Shown here in pieces: positions 7,693 through 14,139 of a DNA stretch of 14,139 bases. The notes beneath the pieces are model-generated. The model was given only the letters and a program-made list of their open reading frames with translations, made no database searches and was not told where the DNA came from. How positions within the stretch are numbered: the first letter of the stretch is position 1; each line of letters opens with the position of its first letter. The stretch lies in assembly GCA_013002285.1 (NCBI GenBank), contig JABDKJ010000070.1, forward strand, positions 1-14,139. The letters run 5' to 3'. The stretch is from Flavobacteriales bacterium (lineage in GTDB: Bacteria; Bacteroidota; Bacteroidia; Flavobacteriales; JABDKJ01). A program made the position numbers and the translations under genes.

Positions 7693-7998
7693 ATGAAAGC
7701 AGTTAAAGTCCAATACACAGTGAAACCTGACTTTGTTGAACAGAATAAGATCAACATAAAAAAGGTCATGGATAAATTGAAAAATGATCCCATTCCTGGA
7801 ATGATGTATTCTACGTATACAATAGATAGCGGAAATACCTTCGTTCATATCAATATGGCAAGAGATGGTGAAACCATGTTAAAATTGAATGAAATTGAAG
7901 AGTTCGGTGCATTTAGAAAGGCCCTAAAGGAAAGTGGGCCACTCTCTCCACCAAAACAGACAGAATTAGATCCTGTTGCTGCAGGATTTGAGCTATAA
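7693..7998 (+). CDS. Small hypothetical protein, possibly of the dimeric alpha/beta-barrel fold
   Basis: 101 residues, no signal peptide. The pattern of a first strand (K-A-V-K-V-Q-Y-T-V), a helix with many Lys and Asn, a central strand (S-T-Y-T-I-D-S-G-N-T-F-V-H-I-N), a second helix (M-L-K-L-N-E-I-E-E-F-G-A-F-R-K-A-L-K), and a final segment after S-G-P-L-S-P-P resembles ferredoxin-like dimeric alpha/beta-barrel proteins of the monooxygenase/NIPSNAP type. That is a fold guess from secondary-structure pattern, not a recognised motif match, and no catalytic residues can be named. It sits 16 bp after the previous hypothetical gene and 23 bp before a lipoprotein gene on the same strand, so a three-gene transcript is likely. 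Confidence 0.75.
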   Translation: MKAVKVQYTVKPDFVEQNKINIKKVMDKLKNDPIPGMMYSTYTIDSGNTFVHINMARDGETMLKLNEIEEFGAFRKALKESGPLSPPKQTELDPVAAGFEL

Positions 7999-8021
7999 TT
8001 CTGTTCAGAAAAAAATACTTT

Positions 8022-8525
8022 ATGGGCCGAACTGGTGTACTGATAACTTTCATTGGGATATTCTTAGCTACAGTTTTTGCGTGCAATGAACAGCCTGAGT
8101 ACACCTCTCCAGATCTGAAAGGTCTTTGGAAACTCCACATTATGGAGCAAAAAGATAGCTTAGGGAATTGGGGGCCATGGCGGAATGGTATGCAAGGCTA
8201 TCTTCTTTATGATGGTATAGAGAACATGTCCATTCACCTAATGGACAAAGGCTATGAAAATTTCGAACTAGAATTCCCCAATTTTACGGACACCATACCT
8301 CTTGAAGCGCTTCAGCATATAACCAAAAGCTACGTATATTTTGGAAAGTACGAAGTTGATCAGAATAAAAGCATAGTCCAACACACCCGTATTTCACATA
8401 GCAATCCAAAGGATTGGGGTGCAGTTGTAAAAAGAAGATTCAGCTTTTCGGGTGACACACTAGTAATATCGCCTGTAGAAGAAAACCTGAGGTCTTTAAG
8501 ATTAAAATGGTTGAGAGATCAATAG
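8022..8525 (+). CDS. Lipocalin-like lipoprotein
   Basis: 167 residues. The N-terminus is a short basic start, a hydrophobic run and T-V-F-A-C-N at about 17-22, a relaxed lipobox as often seen in Bacteroidota, so the mature protein probably starts at C21 and is anchored by lipid. The mature part looks like a lipocalin-like beta barrel: L-K-G-L-W-K-L near 33-39 is the typical G-x-W entry strand, followed by alternating beta strands (G-Y-L-L-Y-D-G, Y-V-Y-F-G-K-Y-E-V), R-R-F-S-F-S-G-D-T-L-V-I and a closing L-R-L-K-W strand. Such proteins bind small hydrophobic ligands or stabilise envelope complexes; no ligand is implied here. It ends three bases from the stop of the convergent DUF4139 gene. Confidence 0.75.
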   Translation: MGRTGVLITFIGIFLATVFACNEQPEYTSPDLKGLWKLHIMEQKDSLGNWGPWRNGMQGYLLYDGIENMSIHLMDKGYENFELEFPNFTDTIPLEALQHITKSYVYFGKYEVDQNKSIVQHTRISHSNPKDWGAVVKRRFSFSGDTLVISPVEENLRSLRLKWLRDQ

Positions 8526-8528
8526 CGC

Positions 8529-10175
8529 TTAAAAATATCTTGCGTTTCGCACTCTTTGCCTCTTCAAATTTACATTGCTGTTCTTAGGGTATTTGACAGA
8601 AAATGCAAGGCGCAACTTCCTAGTTTGTCTGGGCTGCAACTCTAAATTCCAAGTAATTATCCCCGTTTTTTCATCCAGTTTTCCTCCAGAAATGTCTATG
8701 GCATCAACTGAGATGTCATCAACTTTAGAAACAGGGATCTGGTCTTTTACTTCTATTGAAACCGGGATATTTCGATTGTTCTTTACAGAGATCTCAAAGC
8801 CAAATTGCTCCTTCTTGTTAGAACCAATGAATTTTTTACTTGTAAAATCCTCTTGACGAACTCGTGTAACGATCACTTGTTTATCTCTACCCAATGAGAT
8901 ATCCATCGTATCACTAATGGAACGAGTATTGATCAATGATTCTCCTATGAACGTATCTCCGTAATATATATTCGCTGGCCCATCGATCAAGTCCAATGCC
9001 TCCCAATTCGATAATTTTGCGATCAGGAAAGCGTCCTTATCCATTTTGGGAACGGCAAAATGCTCGAAACTTGTTTTCAGATCCTGTTCCGAGATCTTCA
9101 CTTGGTAAGATTTTCTATCTGAAGGTATGGTGTACTTTCTATCGATCTCAAATTCTGCGCTCAGCTCTGCAAGGCTTACAGTGAGCTGAGTTCCTCCTCC
9201 ACCTCCTCCGCCATCTGCATCAAAAGTTGCCATTTCTTCCATGTCATCTTCCATCCTAACATTATCTCTTCCCAATTGATTCAAGAACCCTTGTGATGTT
9301 GCGAGGTTGTTCGTATTAAAGTCAAGATGCCAAGTGGTAAGTACTGGAGCCGTGGCGGATTGATAAGGATCTGCCGTACTCAAAACCAAGTCTACATCAT
9401 TCCAGTCCAATCCGGTATTATTGAAAACCTTTCCATTGTATTTCAACATGATCCCTTCAGAAGTATCGTCCGCAATGATATCGTATGCTGGCCCCCAACC
9501 TGCTGTGCCGACTAAATATCGAAGTCTCACTTCAACCTTTTGATCCCTCTCACTTTCAACCTCTATCGTTACGTTCTTCCTTGACGGGTTATTCTTTGCA
9601 TTCAGGTCCCTCAATTGCGCATTGAGTTTGTTCTGGATCAAAGCCATTTCATTTCGTTTTCTATCCAAATTGGTCCAACCCTCGTTGATCTCCCACACGC
9701 GTTTTCTAAAAAATGTGGTTGCTTTATCGAGCTCTGCAACAGTGATACTGGAATTGTTACCCACCATCTTTTTATTCTCAGTCAACATTTCTTTCTCGAT
9801 CCGATATCCATCAATTTGGTTGTCTACATTCTTGATGTCTTTTCGAACAAGGTCGAGTGAGTCCTTGATCACTTTGATCCTTGGGACAAGCTCACCAGCA
9901 TTCAGAAAATCGTTTTTTGTCGCTACCCCAAACATTTCTATATCTCCTGACACACCTACTTGGACACTATTCGGTTGTGCTTGGTTGGAAAGACCTGTCA
10001 TGACTATGCTGTTCTTTCCTTTTTTAAGATCCACTTTTGCGATCCGCTTCATTTCAGCCCCATTCAAGTAGACTGTGATCTTCTCAATTTCAGAGTCTGT
10101 ATTCACTACATTTCCTTGTCCAAAGGCGATTTGGACCATTAGATTAATTCCAATAAGTAATAGGGGTCTTTTCAT
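8529..10175 (-). CDS. Secreted DUF4139 (mucoidy-inhibitor MuiA-like) protein
   Basis: 548 residues from the ATG at 10175, which begins a signal peptide ending F-G-Q near residue 20; a TTG at 10217 gives a non-signal extension and is rejected. The layout fits the DUF4140/DUF4139 family: an N-terminal beta domain (V-Y-L-N-G-A-E-M-K-R near 35-44), a long helical section at about 100-195 likely to be a coiled coil, and the C-terminal DUF4139 region starting near the signature Y-L-V-G-T-A-G-W-G-P-A-Y-D at 220-232 and D-W-N-D-V-D-L-V-L-S-T-A near 257-268. Seven consecutive Gly (322-328) after an acidic Met/Glu stretch form a flexible insert. It probably acts in the cell envelope; no biochemical role is established that I can name. 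It follows phoH by 38 bp on the same strand. Confidence 0.9.
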   Translation of the reverse strand: MKRPLLLIGINLMVQIAFGQGNVVNTDSEIEKITVYLNGAEMKRIAKVDLKKGKNSIVMTGLSNQAQPNSVQVGVSGDIEMFGVATKNDFLNAGELVPRIKVIKDSLDLVRKDIKNVDNQIDGYRIEKEMLTENKKMVGNNSSITVAELDKATTFFRKRVWEINEGWTNLDRKRNEMALIQNKLNAQLRDLNAKNNPSRKNVTIEVESERDQKVEVRLRYLVGTAGWGPAYDIIADDTSEGIMLKYNGKVFNNTGLDWNDVDLVLSTADPYQSATAPVLTTWHLDFNTNNLATSQGFLNQLGRDNVRMEDDMEEMATFDADGGGGGGGTQLTVSLAELSAEFEIDRKYTIPSDRKSYQVKISEQDLKTSFEHFAVPKMDKDAFLIAKLSNWEALDLIDGPANIYYGDTFIGESLINTRSISDTMDISLGRDKQVIVTRVRQEDFTSKKFIGSNKKEQFGFEISVKNNRNIPVSIEVKDQIPVSKVDDISVDAIDISGGKLDEKTGIITWNLELQPRQTRKLRLAFSVKYPKNSNVNLKRQRVRNARYF

Positions 10176-10213
10176 ATTGCAAGTTGTTTCTGAGCTTTTG
10201 TACACTTTACCGA

Positions 10214-11164
10214 TCAAGAAGTTCGATCTTTTTCTTCCTTGTCTTTTCCGATAGCATTTATGATCGCTTTCACCAGCCTATGTCTATTGACATCTTCTTG
10301 TCCTAATCTTACCACAGCAATACCTTCTACATCGTGGATCCTCTCCATCATTCTGGACAGACCAGACAAATGTGTTTTAGGCAGATCGATCTGGGTTAGG
10401 TCTCCTGTGATCACAAATTTTGCACTGCGCCCCATTCGTGTGAGGAACATTTTTAACTGAGAATAAGTTGCATTTTGTGCTTCATCAAATATCACGAATG
10501 CATTATCAAGGGTTCTACCCCGCATGAATGCCAACGGTGCGATCTCTATGGTCCGGTTCTCAATTAAGGATCTCAATTTTGCAGGAGGGATCATATCGAA
10601 TAATGCATCATAAAGCGGTTGCATATATGGGTCCAACTTTTCCTTCATGTCTCCGGGAAGAAATCCTAATCGTTCTCCTGCTTCGACAGCAGGTCTCGTC
10701 ATAATGATCTTACGTACAGTATTTTCCTTCAGCGCCTTGACGGCCAAGGCCACTGCAGTATAAGTCTTTCCTGTTCCAGCGGGACCAATAGCAAATGTCA
10801 TGTCGTTCTTCGTAACAGCTTCCACCAATTTGGTTTGATTGGCTGAACGAGCCTTTATCTTCATGCCCTTGTTACCAAAAACGATCACGTCATCCTTTCC
10901 TCTTCCATTCCCCGTGCCATTCACGTAATTTGCAATATCCACTTCTGTCAAAGCATTATATTTGTCATAATGGTTGACCATTTCCGCGAATTTTTTCTCA
11001 AAATCGGCAATGATGGCTTCTTCTCCTAGAACTTTTAGTTTAGTCCCTCGCGCAACGATCTTAAGCTTAGGGTAAAAGGACTTTAGTAGCTTTAGTTTTT
11101 CTTCTTTAACACCGAATACTTCTACAGGGTCGATGGTTAATATCTCAATTTCCTTCTCTATCAA
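10214..11164 (-). CDS. phoH: PhoH-family ATPase
   Basis: 316 residues, near the family's normal size. PhoH proteins are cytoplasmic P-loop NTPases related to superfamily 1 helicases, linked to RNA metabolism and stress. The N-terminal part to about residue 65 is the KH-like segment (F-Y-P-K-L-K-I-V-A-R-G-T-K-L-K-V-L-G). The ATPase core shows Walker A G-P-A-G-T-G-K-T at 127-134, T-R-P-A-V-E-A-G-E-R-L-G-F-L-P-G near 156-171, Walker B F-V-I-F-D-E-A-Q-N at 223-231, and T-G-D-L-T-Q-I-D at 253-260 (sensor-like motif), then the C-terminal R-L-G-Q-E-D-V-N-R-H. It starts with TTG (11164-11162): the frame is closed by TAG two codons upstream, and the first in-frame ATG is residue 62, past the conserved N-terminus. 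It is transcribed divergently from the SAM-hydrolase-like gene with a 76-bp gap. Confidence 0.95.
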   Translation of the reverse strand: MIEKEIEILTIDPVEVFGVKEEKLKLLKSFYPKLKIVARGTKLKVLGEEAIIADFEKKFAEMVNHYDKYNALTEVDIANYVNGTGNGRGKDDVIVFGNKGMKIKARSANQTKLVEAVTKNDMTFAIGPAGTGKTYTAVALAVKALKENTVRKIIMTRPAVEAGERLGFLPGDMKEKLDPYMQPLYDALFDMIPPAKLRSLIENRTIEIAPLAFMRGRTLDNAFVIFDEAQNATYSQLKMFLTRMGRSAKFVITGDLTQIDLPKTHLSGLSRMMERIHDVEGIAVVRLGQEDVNRHRLVKAIINAIGKDKEEKDRTS

Positions 11165-11240
11165 CGACTAAAAAAATAGATTTTCTTTAATTTTTTAAAT
11201 CAGATCTAAAGGTAAACAATTATCTAAAGGATAATTAATA

Positions 11241-12035
11241 ATGGGGATCATTACACTTACAACTGACTTGGGGTCAAAAGACCATTATGTAGCTTCAGTA
11301 AAAGGACGCATATATTCATTGGAAAGCGATGTTAAGATCGTTGATATCACGAATGAGATCCCTCCTTTCGATATTAATCAAGCCTGTTTCACTCTTGAGA
11401 ATGCATTCCCACATTTTCCTGAAGGTTCAGTTCACATTATAGGCGTTCATCCCTCGGCATATGACAACGTCAGGCATTTAGCTTGTCTTTACAAAGGACA
11501 TTATTTCATTGGGGCCGACAACGGAATCTTCTCTCTGTTGTTTCGAGACAAGCCAGATAAGATCCATCAGATAGAAAGCAATACAGATAGTGGCGAACCG
11601 AATTTTGAGATCAGGGATATCTTCTCTGTGGCCGCGGTTCACCTTGCTTCTGCTGGAAACATTGAAGACCTCGGAGAAAGAGGATTGATCTTAACAGAAA
11701 GAGCCAGGCTAAACCCGATCGTTAATTCTGATGTGATCAAAGGACACGTCATCTATATCGATTCTTATGAAAACGCCATTACCAATATCACGCGCGAAAT
11801 GTTCGAGGCAACTGTTGGGCAACGAGATTTTGAGATCTTCGCTAACCCTACGTGTTCCTTTAGAACTGTCCAGAGGCAATATAATGAAGTACCTGTAGGC
11901 GAAAAGGTCGCTTTATTCGGGACGAACGGAAAATTGGAGATAGGGATCAATCAGTTCAATCATGAACACCACGGTGGTGCTTCATCTTTGTTAGGAATAA
12001 AGATCAAAGATGTCGTAAGAATAGAGATCACATGA
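11241..12035 (+). CDS. SAM hydroxide adenosyltransferase (DUF62)-like protein with altered active site
   Basis: 264 residues, the family's usual size. DUF62 enzymes split S-adenosylmethionine with water into adenosine and methionine and are related to fluorinase and chlorinase. Both domains are recognisable: the start I-T-L-T-T-D-L-G with D9, D-H-Y-V-A-S-V-K-G, V-D-I-T-N-E-I-P-P-F-D, F-I-G-A-D-N-G-I-F-S at 89-98, and in the C-terminal barrel Y-I-D-S-Y-E-N-A-I-T-N at 172-182 and T-N-G-K-L-E-I-G. The residues of the family's Asp-Arg-His water-activating triad are partly missing: the V-D-P-G-V-G strand reads V-H-P-S-A-Y, giving H70 in place of Asp; R78 is kept; and F-H-G-R-D reads F-E-I-R-D, giving E123 in place of His. 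Activity is therefore uncertain. The last bases overlap the next gene as ATGA. Confidence 0.87.
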   Translation: MGIITLTTDLGSKDHYVASVKGRIYSLESDVKIVDITNEIPPFDINQACFTLENAFPHFPEGSVHIIGVHPSAYDNVRHLACLYKGHYFIGADNGIFSLLFRDKPDKIHQIESNTDSGEPNFEIRDIFSVAAVHLASAGNIEDLGERGLILTERARLNPIVNSDVIKGHVIYIDSYENAITNITREMFEATVGQRDFEIFANPTCSFRTVQRQYNEVPVGEKVALFGTNGKLEIGINQFNHEHHGGASSLLGIKIKDVVRIEIT

Positions 12036-12325
12036 TCCGGAGAGTTGTAAAAATGACCTTTCGGGAAGACATGACCTCACAATTCCTTGAAAATTTCCAT
12101 AGAAATAAAGCGAAGATCAGAGCATTCAAAGGCTGTCAGCATCTAGAATTGTGGCAAGCAAAAAAAGAAGAAAATGTTTTCTTCACCTTTAGTATATGGA
12201 ATTCTGAAGATGACCTGAACGCATACAGAGCATCAGAATTGTTTGGGGGTGTATGGAAAACTACAAAGGCTATGTTTTCTGAAAAGCCACAAGCCTGGAG
12301 CGTAGACCAAGTAGCTACATGTTAA
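12032..12325 (+). CDS. Antibiotic-biosynthesis-monooxygenase (ABM)-fold protein
   Basis: 97 residues, normal for the ABM superfamily of small dimeric alpha/beta barrels, which include quinol and haem monooxygenases as well as proteins of unknown role. The sequence shows the pattern: strand I-R-R-V-V-K-M-T-F, helix ending near 30, F-K-G-C-Q-H-L-E-L-W-Q at 32-42 (the common F-x-G-C-x-x-L motif), strand F-F-T-F-S-I-W (50-56), N-S-E-D-D-L-N-A-Y-R-A-S-E-L-F near 57-71, and a C-terminal P-Q-A-W-S-V-D strand. No cofactor site can be assigned. It starts in the ATGA overlap with the SAM-hydrolase-like gene, so translation is probably coupled, and its 3' end overlaps the convergent membrane-protein gene by 11 bp. 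Confidence 0.85.
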   Translation: MIRRVVKMTFREDMTSQFLENFHRNKAKIRAFKGCQHLELWQAKKEENVFFTFSIWNSEDDLNAYRASELFGGVWKTTKAMFSEKPQAWSVDQVATC

Positions 12326-12680
12326 AGATGTCTTGCGGCATCATGGACATTCCAACAATAATAGCTATGGCCAATAGCACAAGCAATAATCCGCTAATGC
12401 AAACTCCAATAATACTGCAGATGTATCCGGCATTCACATCTTTGTAAGACTTTGTGCTGTATGCACCGGGATCTTCTTTATATAATTTCAAAGACTTGTT
12501 ACCAAGAACGATACCGATGATACCCGTTACCAAACCTGGCAAGCCATAGAGAAAGCAGCAAATGATCGAAGTGATCAATGAAATTATACCCATTGTCAGG
12601 ATCAACGAAGAATCTGGAAGCTTTCCGTCATTTCCCCGAGGTTCATAGGGAACAATGTCTAATAGGTCGTCATCATACAT
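12315..12680 (-). CDS. Small multi-pass membrane protein, CCC-motif/DUF4190-like
   Basis: 121 residues from the ATG at 12680 (a TTG four codons earlier adds nothing recognisable). A soluble, acidic N-terminal 25 residues (D-D-D-L-L-D, P-Y-E-P-R-G-N-D-G) is followed by a hydrophobic pair around 26-62 containing I-I-C-C-F-L-Y-G-L-P-G-L-V-T-G-I-I-G, a short polar loop with L-Y-K-E-D-P-G-A-Y, and a last long hydrophobic helix near 85-112. The Cys pair and the Gly-rich hairpin resemble small Bacteroidota membrane proteins named for a Cys-Cys-Cys motif and the DUF4190 group; here only two Cys are in a row. The function is unknown and the location is the inner membrane. It is divergent from gldF with 150 bp between them. 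Confidence 0.82.
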   Translation of the reverse strand: MYDDDLLDIVPYEPRGNDGKLPDSSLILTMGIISLITSIICCFLYGLPGLVTGIIGIVLGNKSLKLYKEDPGAYSTKSYKDVNAGYICSIIGVCISGLLLVLLAIAIIVGMSMMPQDIFNM

Positions 12681-12762
12681 AAGGGTCCACAATTAAATGA
12701 AAATCAATGGGTTTTAATACCATTCTTAGACATGAAAAGATCAACACTTTTTAACCATTGCT

Positions 12763-12795
12763 TTTGATCAAACAAGATAAGGTATGATACATTTA
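12763..12795 (+). promoter_or_regulatory. Candidate promoter for gldF
   Basis: TTTG (12763-12766) and TACATTTA (12788-12795, seven of eight to TAnnTTTG) are separated by 21 bp and lie 35 bp before the gldF ATG. This is the best-spaced Bacteroidota-type promoter match in the window, though one -7 base differs. Confidence 0.45.
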
Positions 12796-12830
12796 GCTAT
12801 ACATTTATTATAAATTCGCTGCTTGACCAG

Positions 12831-13562
12831 ATGAGAAGTTTATTTTTTAAAGAGATCGGTTCCTTTTTAAGCACCCTAACAGGATACATCACCATTGTTG
12901 TATTCTTGCTAATGACGGGCTTGTTCATGTGGGTATTTCCTGGTGAAGCCAACCAATTAGAAAGAGGAACGGCTGACCTCGATACTTTGTTTTATGTCGG
13001 GCCTTGGGTTTTTATGTTTCTGATACCTGCTATAACCATGCGAACTTTTTCAGAGGAAAAACGAACCGGTACGATAGAATTGCTCTTTACTAAGCCCATT
13101 TCTGATGCTCAGATCATATTGTCTAAATTCTTTGCCGGACTCTTCCTTTTGCTGATCGCTATACTGCCTACATTCATATATTTCTTGAGCATCTACCTTT
13201 TAGGTGACCCAAAAGGGAATTTAGATATAGGTGGTACAATGGGCTCTTATTTTGGACTTTTACTACTTGGTGCTGCATTTGTGAGCATTGGTATTTTTGC
13301 TTCTACGCTCACCTCGAACCAAGTCGTGGCATTTATTATTGCTACTTTCTTGTCTTTTGTTTGTTTCGCTGGATTTGGGATGATCGCATCTTTCGAATTG
13401 CTGGGCCCACTGGACAGTTTCTTCTTGAACCTTTCTTTGAACGAGCACTACCTCGGCCTTTCACGAGGTGTCATTGATACAAGAGACCTCATGTTCTTTG
13501 GTGGCTTTTGTGCTTTATTCCTGATCTTAACACAATTTGTTCTAAGTACAAGAAAATGGTAA
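12831..13562 (+). CDS. gldF: GldF, membrane permease of the gliding-motility ABC transporter
   Basis: 243 residues, about the size of known GldF. It is the ABC-2-type permease that, with the ATPase GldA and the membrane protein GldG, forms a transporter needed for gliding in Flavobacterium. Six hydrophobic segments are visible: about residues 17-36, 55-70, 98-120, 136-158, 163-186 and 220-240. The cytoplasmic loop after the second carries the ABC-2 signature F-S-E-E-K-R-T-G-T-I-E-L-L-F-T-K-P-I near 74-91, which contacts the ATPase. The start ATG is preceded by a fair promoter match and an AT-rich leader. The last codons overlap gldG by 7 bp, so the two are coupled. The ATPase gene gldA is not visible here and may lie elsewhere, as in some Bacteroidota. 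Confidence 0.93.
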   Translation: MRSLFFKEIGSFLSTLTGYITIVVFLLMTGLFMWVFPGEANQLERGTADLDTLFYVGPWVFMFLIPAITMRTFSEEKRTGTIELLFTKPISDAQIILSKFFAGLFLLLIAILPTFIYFLSIYLLGDPKGNLDIGGTMGSYFGLLLLGAAFVSIGIFASTLTSNQVVAFIIATFLSFVCFAGFGMIASFELLGPLDSFFLNLSLNEHYLGLSRGVIDTRDLMFFGGFCALFLILTQFVLSTRKW

Positions 13563-14139
13563 AGAAGCAACAAAGCAGATCAAAAGATATCATAAGTACC
13601 CTAATAAAATTAGGCATTGTGGCAGCTTTGTTCGTGATCTCTGGTTCCGTTTTCAAACGCTACGACATTACCGAAGAGAAAAGGCATTCTCTTACACCTT
13701 CCACAGTAGAGCTATTAGAGGGACTAGACGATGTTGTTTTTATCAAATGTTATTTAAAAGGAGATCACCCTGCCGAGTTCAAGCAACTCTCAAGATCTAT
13801 TGAAGAGAAGTTAGATGAAATGGCCATTCACGCTGGAAGTAATTTACAGTTTGAATTTGTTGATCCGTCTGCATCTTCAGATGAAAAAACACGGAACGAG
13901 ATCTATCAAAAACTAACGGAAGATGGCTTGAAATACACTTCAATAGAGATCTTTACAAATGACGCTCGTATAGAAAAGATCATTTTTCCGGGTGCACTGG
14001 TAACATATAAGGAAAAGACGCTTCCATTACAGATCCTCAAAGGAGGTTTTCGAACGCCCACAGAGATCATGATGAGTAATGCCATCAACAACCTAGAGTA
14101 TGAATTGGCTCATATCATTCGAAAGGTGCAGAAAGACGC
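13556..14139 (+). CDS. gldG: GldG, gliding-motility ABC transporter component, N-terminal 194 residues (cut by window edge)
   Basis: The gene starts with ATG at 13556 inside the last codons of gldF and stays open to the right edge; about a third of a typical protein of some 560 residues is present. A basic start (M-V-K-K-Q-Q-S-R-S-K) leads to one membrane helix at about 15-33, followed by R-Y-D-I-T-E-E-K-R-H-S-L-T-P-S-T at 35-50, a hallmark of GldG and related ABC-2 auxiliary proteins. The following residues form the periplasmic domain (V-F-I-K-C-Y-L-K-G-D, F-E-F-V-D-P-S, I-F-P-G-A-L-V-T-Y, and A-I-N-N-L-E-Y-E-L-A near 175-184). The C-terminal membrane helix is expected beyond the window. The role is as a partner of GldF in the GldAFG transporter. 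Confidence 0.93.
   Translation, partial: MVKKQQSRSKDIISTLIKLGIVAALFVISGSVFKRYDITEEKRHSLTPSTVELLEGLDDVVFIKCYLKGDHPAEFKQLSRSIEEKLDEMAIHAGSNLQFEFVDPSASSDEKTRNEIYQKLTEDGLKYTSIEIFTNDARIEKIIFPGALVTYKEKTLPLQILKGGFRTPTEIMMSNAINNLEYELAHIIRKVQKD

Noticed and set aside
7999..8010. TTCTG-TT-CAGAA palindrome between two genes
   Set aside because: The loop would be only 2 nt and the arms are 5 bp; it could be an operator but nothing supports that.
9622..10071. A 149-codon open frame on the plus strand inside the DUF4139 gene
   Set aside because: It is antisense to a gene with clear family signatures and signal peptide, and its translation shows no domain; it reflects the low stop frequency opposite the real frame.
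11165..11240. A SAM-sensing riboswitch before the SAM-hydrolase-like gene
   Set aside because: The whole intergenic stretch is 76 bp of mostly A and T with no room for a structured aptamer.
1..14139. CRISPR array, tRNA, rRNA or prophage genes
   Set aside because: No regularly spaced direct repeats, no cloverleaf-like segments and no phage-type genes were seen on either strand.

Overview
The window looks like a chromosomal segment of a member of the Bacteroidota, probably a gliding or gliding-derived lineage of the Flavobacteriales or Cytophagales type. The reasons are a gldF-gldG gene pair at the right end, a PhoH protein, a DUF4139 protein and a divergent SAM-hydrolase-like protein of the form I associate with Bacteroidota, AT-rich composition (about 38-40% G+C by eye), few strong Shine-Dalgarno sites, and several upstream boxes resembling the Bacteroidota -7 consensus TAnnTTTG. 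Nothing points to a plasmid, phage or island: I see no transposase, integrase, tRNA, rRNA or CRISPR array.

Layout. 1-294 (-): start of a methylmalonate-semialdehyde dehydrogenase-like gene that runs off the left edge. 396-1875 (+): a YfiT/DinB-fold metal protein, a cold-shock protein with its own -7 box and a clear intrinsic terminator, and a GNAT acetyltransferase. 1953-3124 (+): a decayed PAS/histidine-kinase gene carrying a stop and at least three frameshifts. 3247-6304 (+): a two-gene unit in which a GCS2-type glutamate-cysteine-ligase-like enzyme fused to two CBS domains overlaps by 20 bp an aspartoacylase/succinylglutamate-desuccinylase-like zinc hydrolase. 6312-7058 (-): a secreted NlpC/P60 peptidase with a charged coiled-coil front half. 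7275-8525 (+): three small genes in a row, two of unknown function and one lipocalin-like lipoprotein. 8529-11164 (-): phoH followed by a secreted DUF4139 protein. 11241-12325 (+): a SAM-hydroxide-adenosyltransferase-like gene overlapping a small antibiotic-biosynthesis-monooxygenase-fold gene. 12315-12680 (-): a small membrane protein. 12831-14139 (+): gldF and the first part of gldG, forming the membrane part of the GldAFG ABC transporter required for gliding.

How the genes may work together. Most of this is housekeeping or small accessory operons rather than one system. The best candidate for an uncharacterised functional unit is the ligase-CBS plus zinc-hydrolase pair, which could make and break the same amide-bonded metabolite or peptide tag under control of an adenosine-nucleotide sensor; that is inference. 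The SAM-hydrolase-like protein lacks two of the three canonical catalytic residues. Across the whole window the tetranucleotide GATC occurs about three times more often than base composition predicts, largely because Ile ATC is used after codons ending in G.
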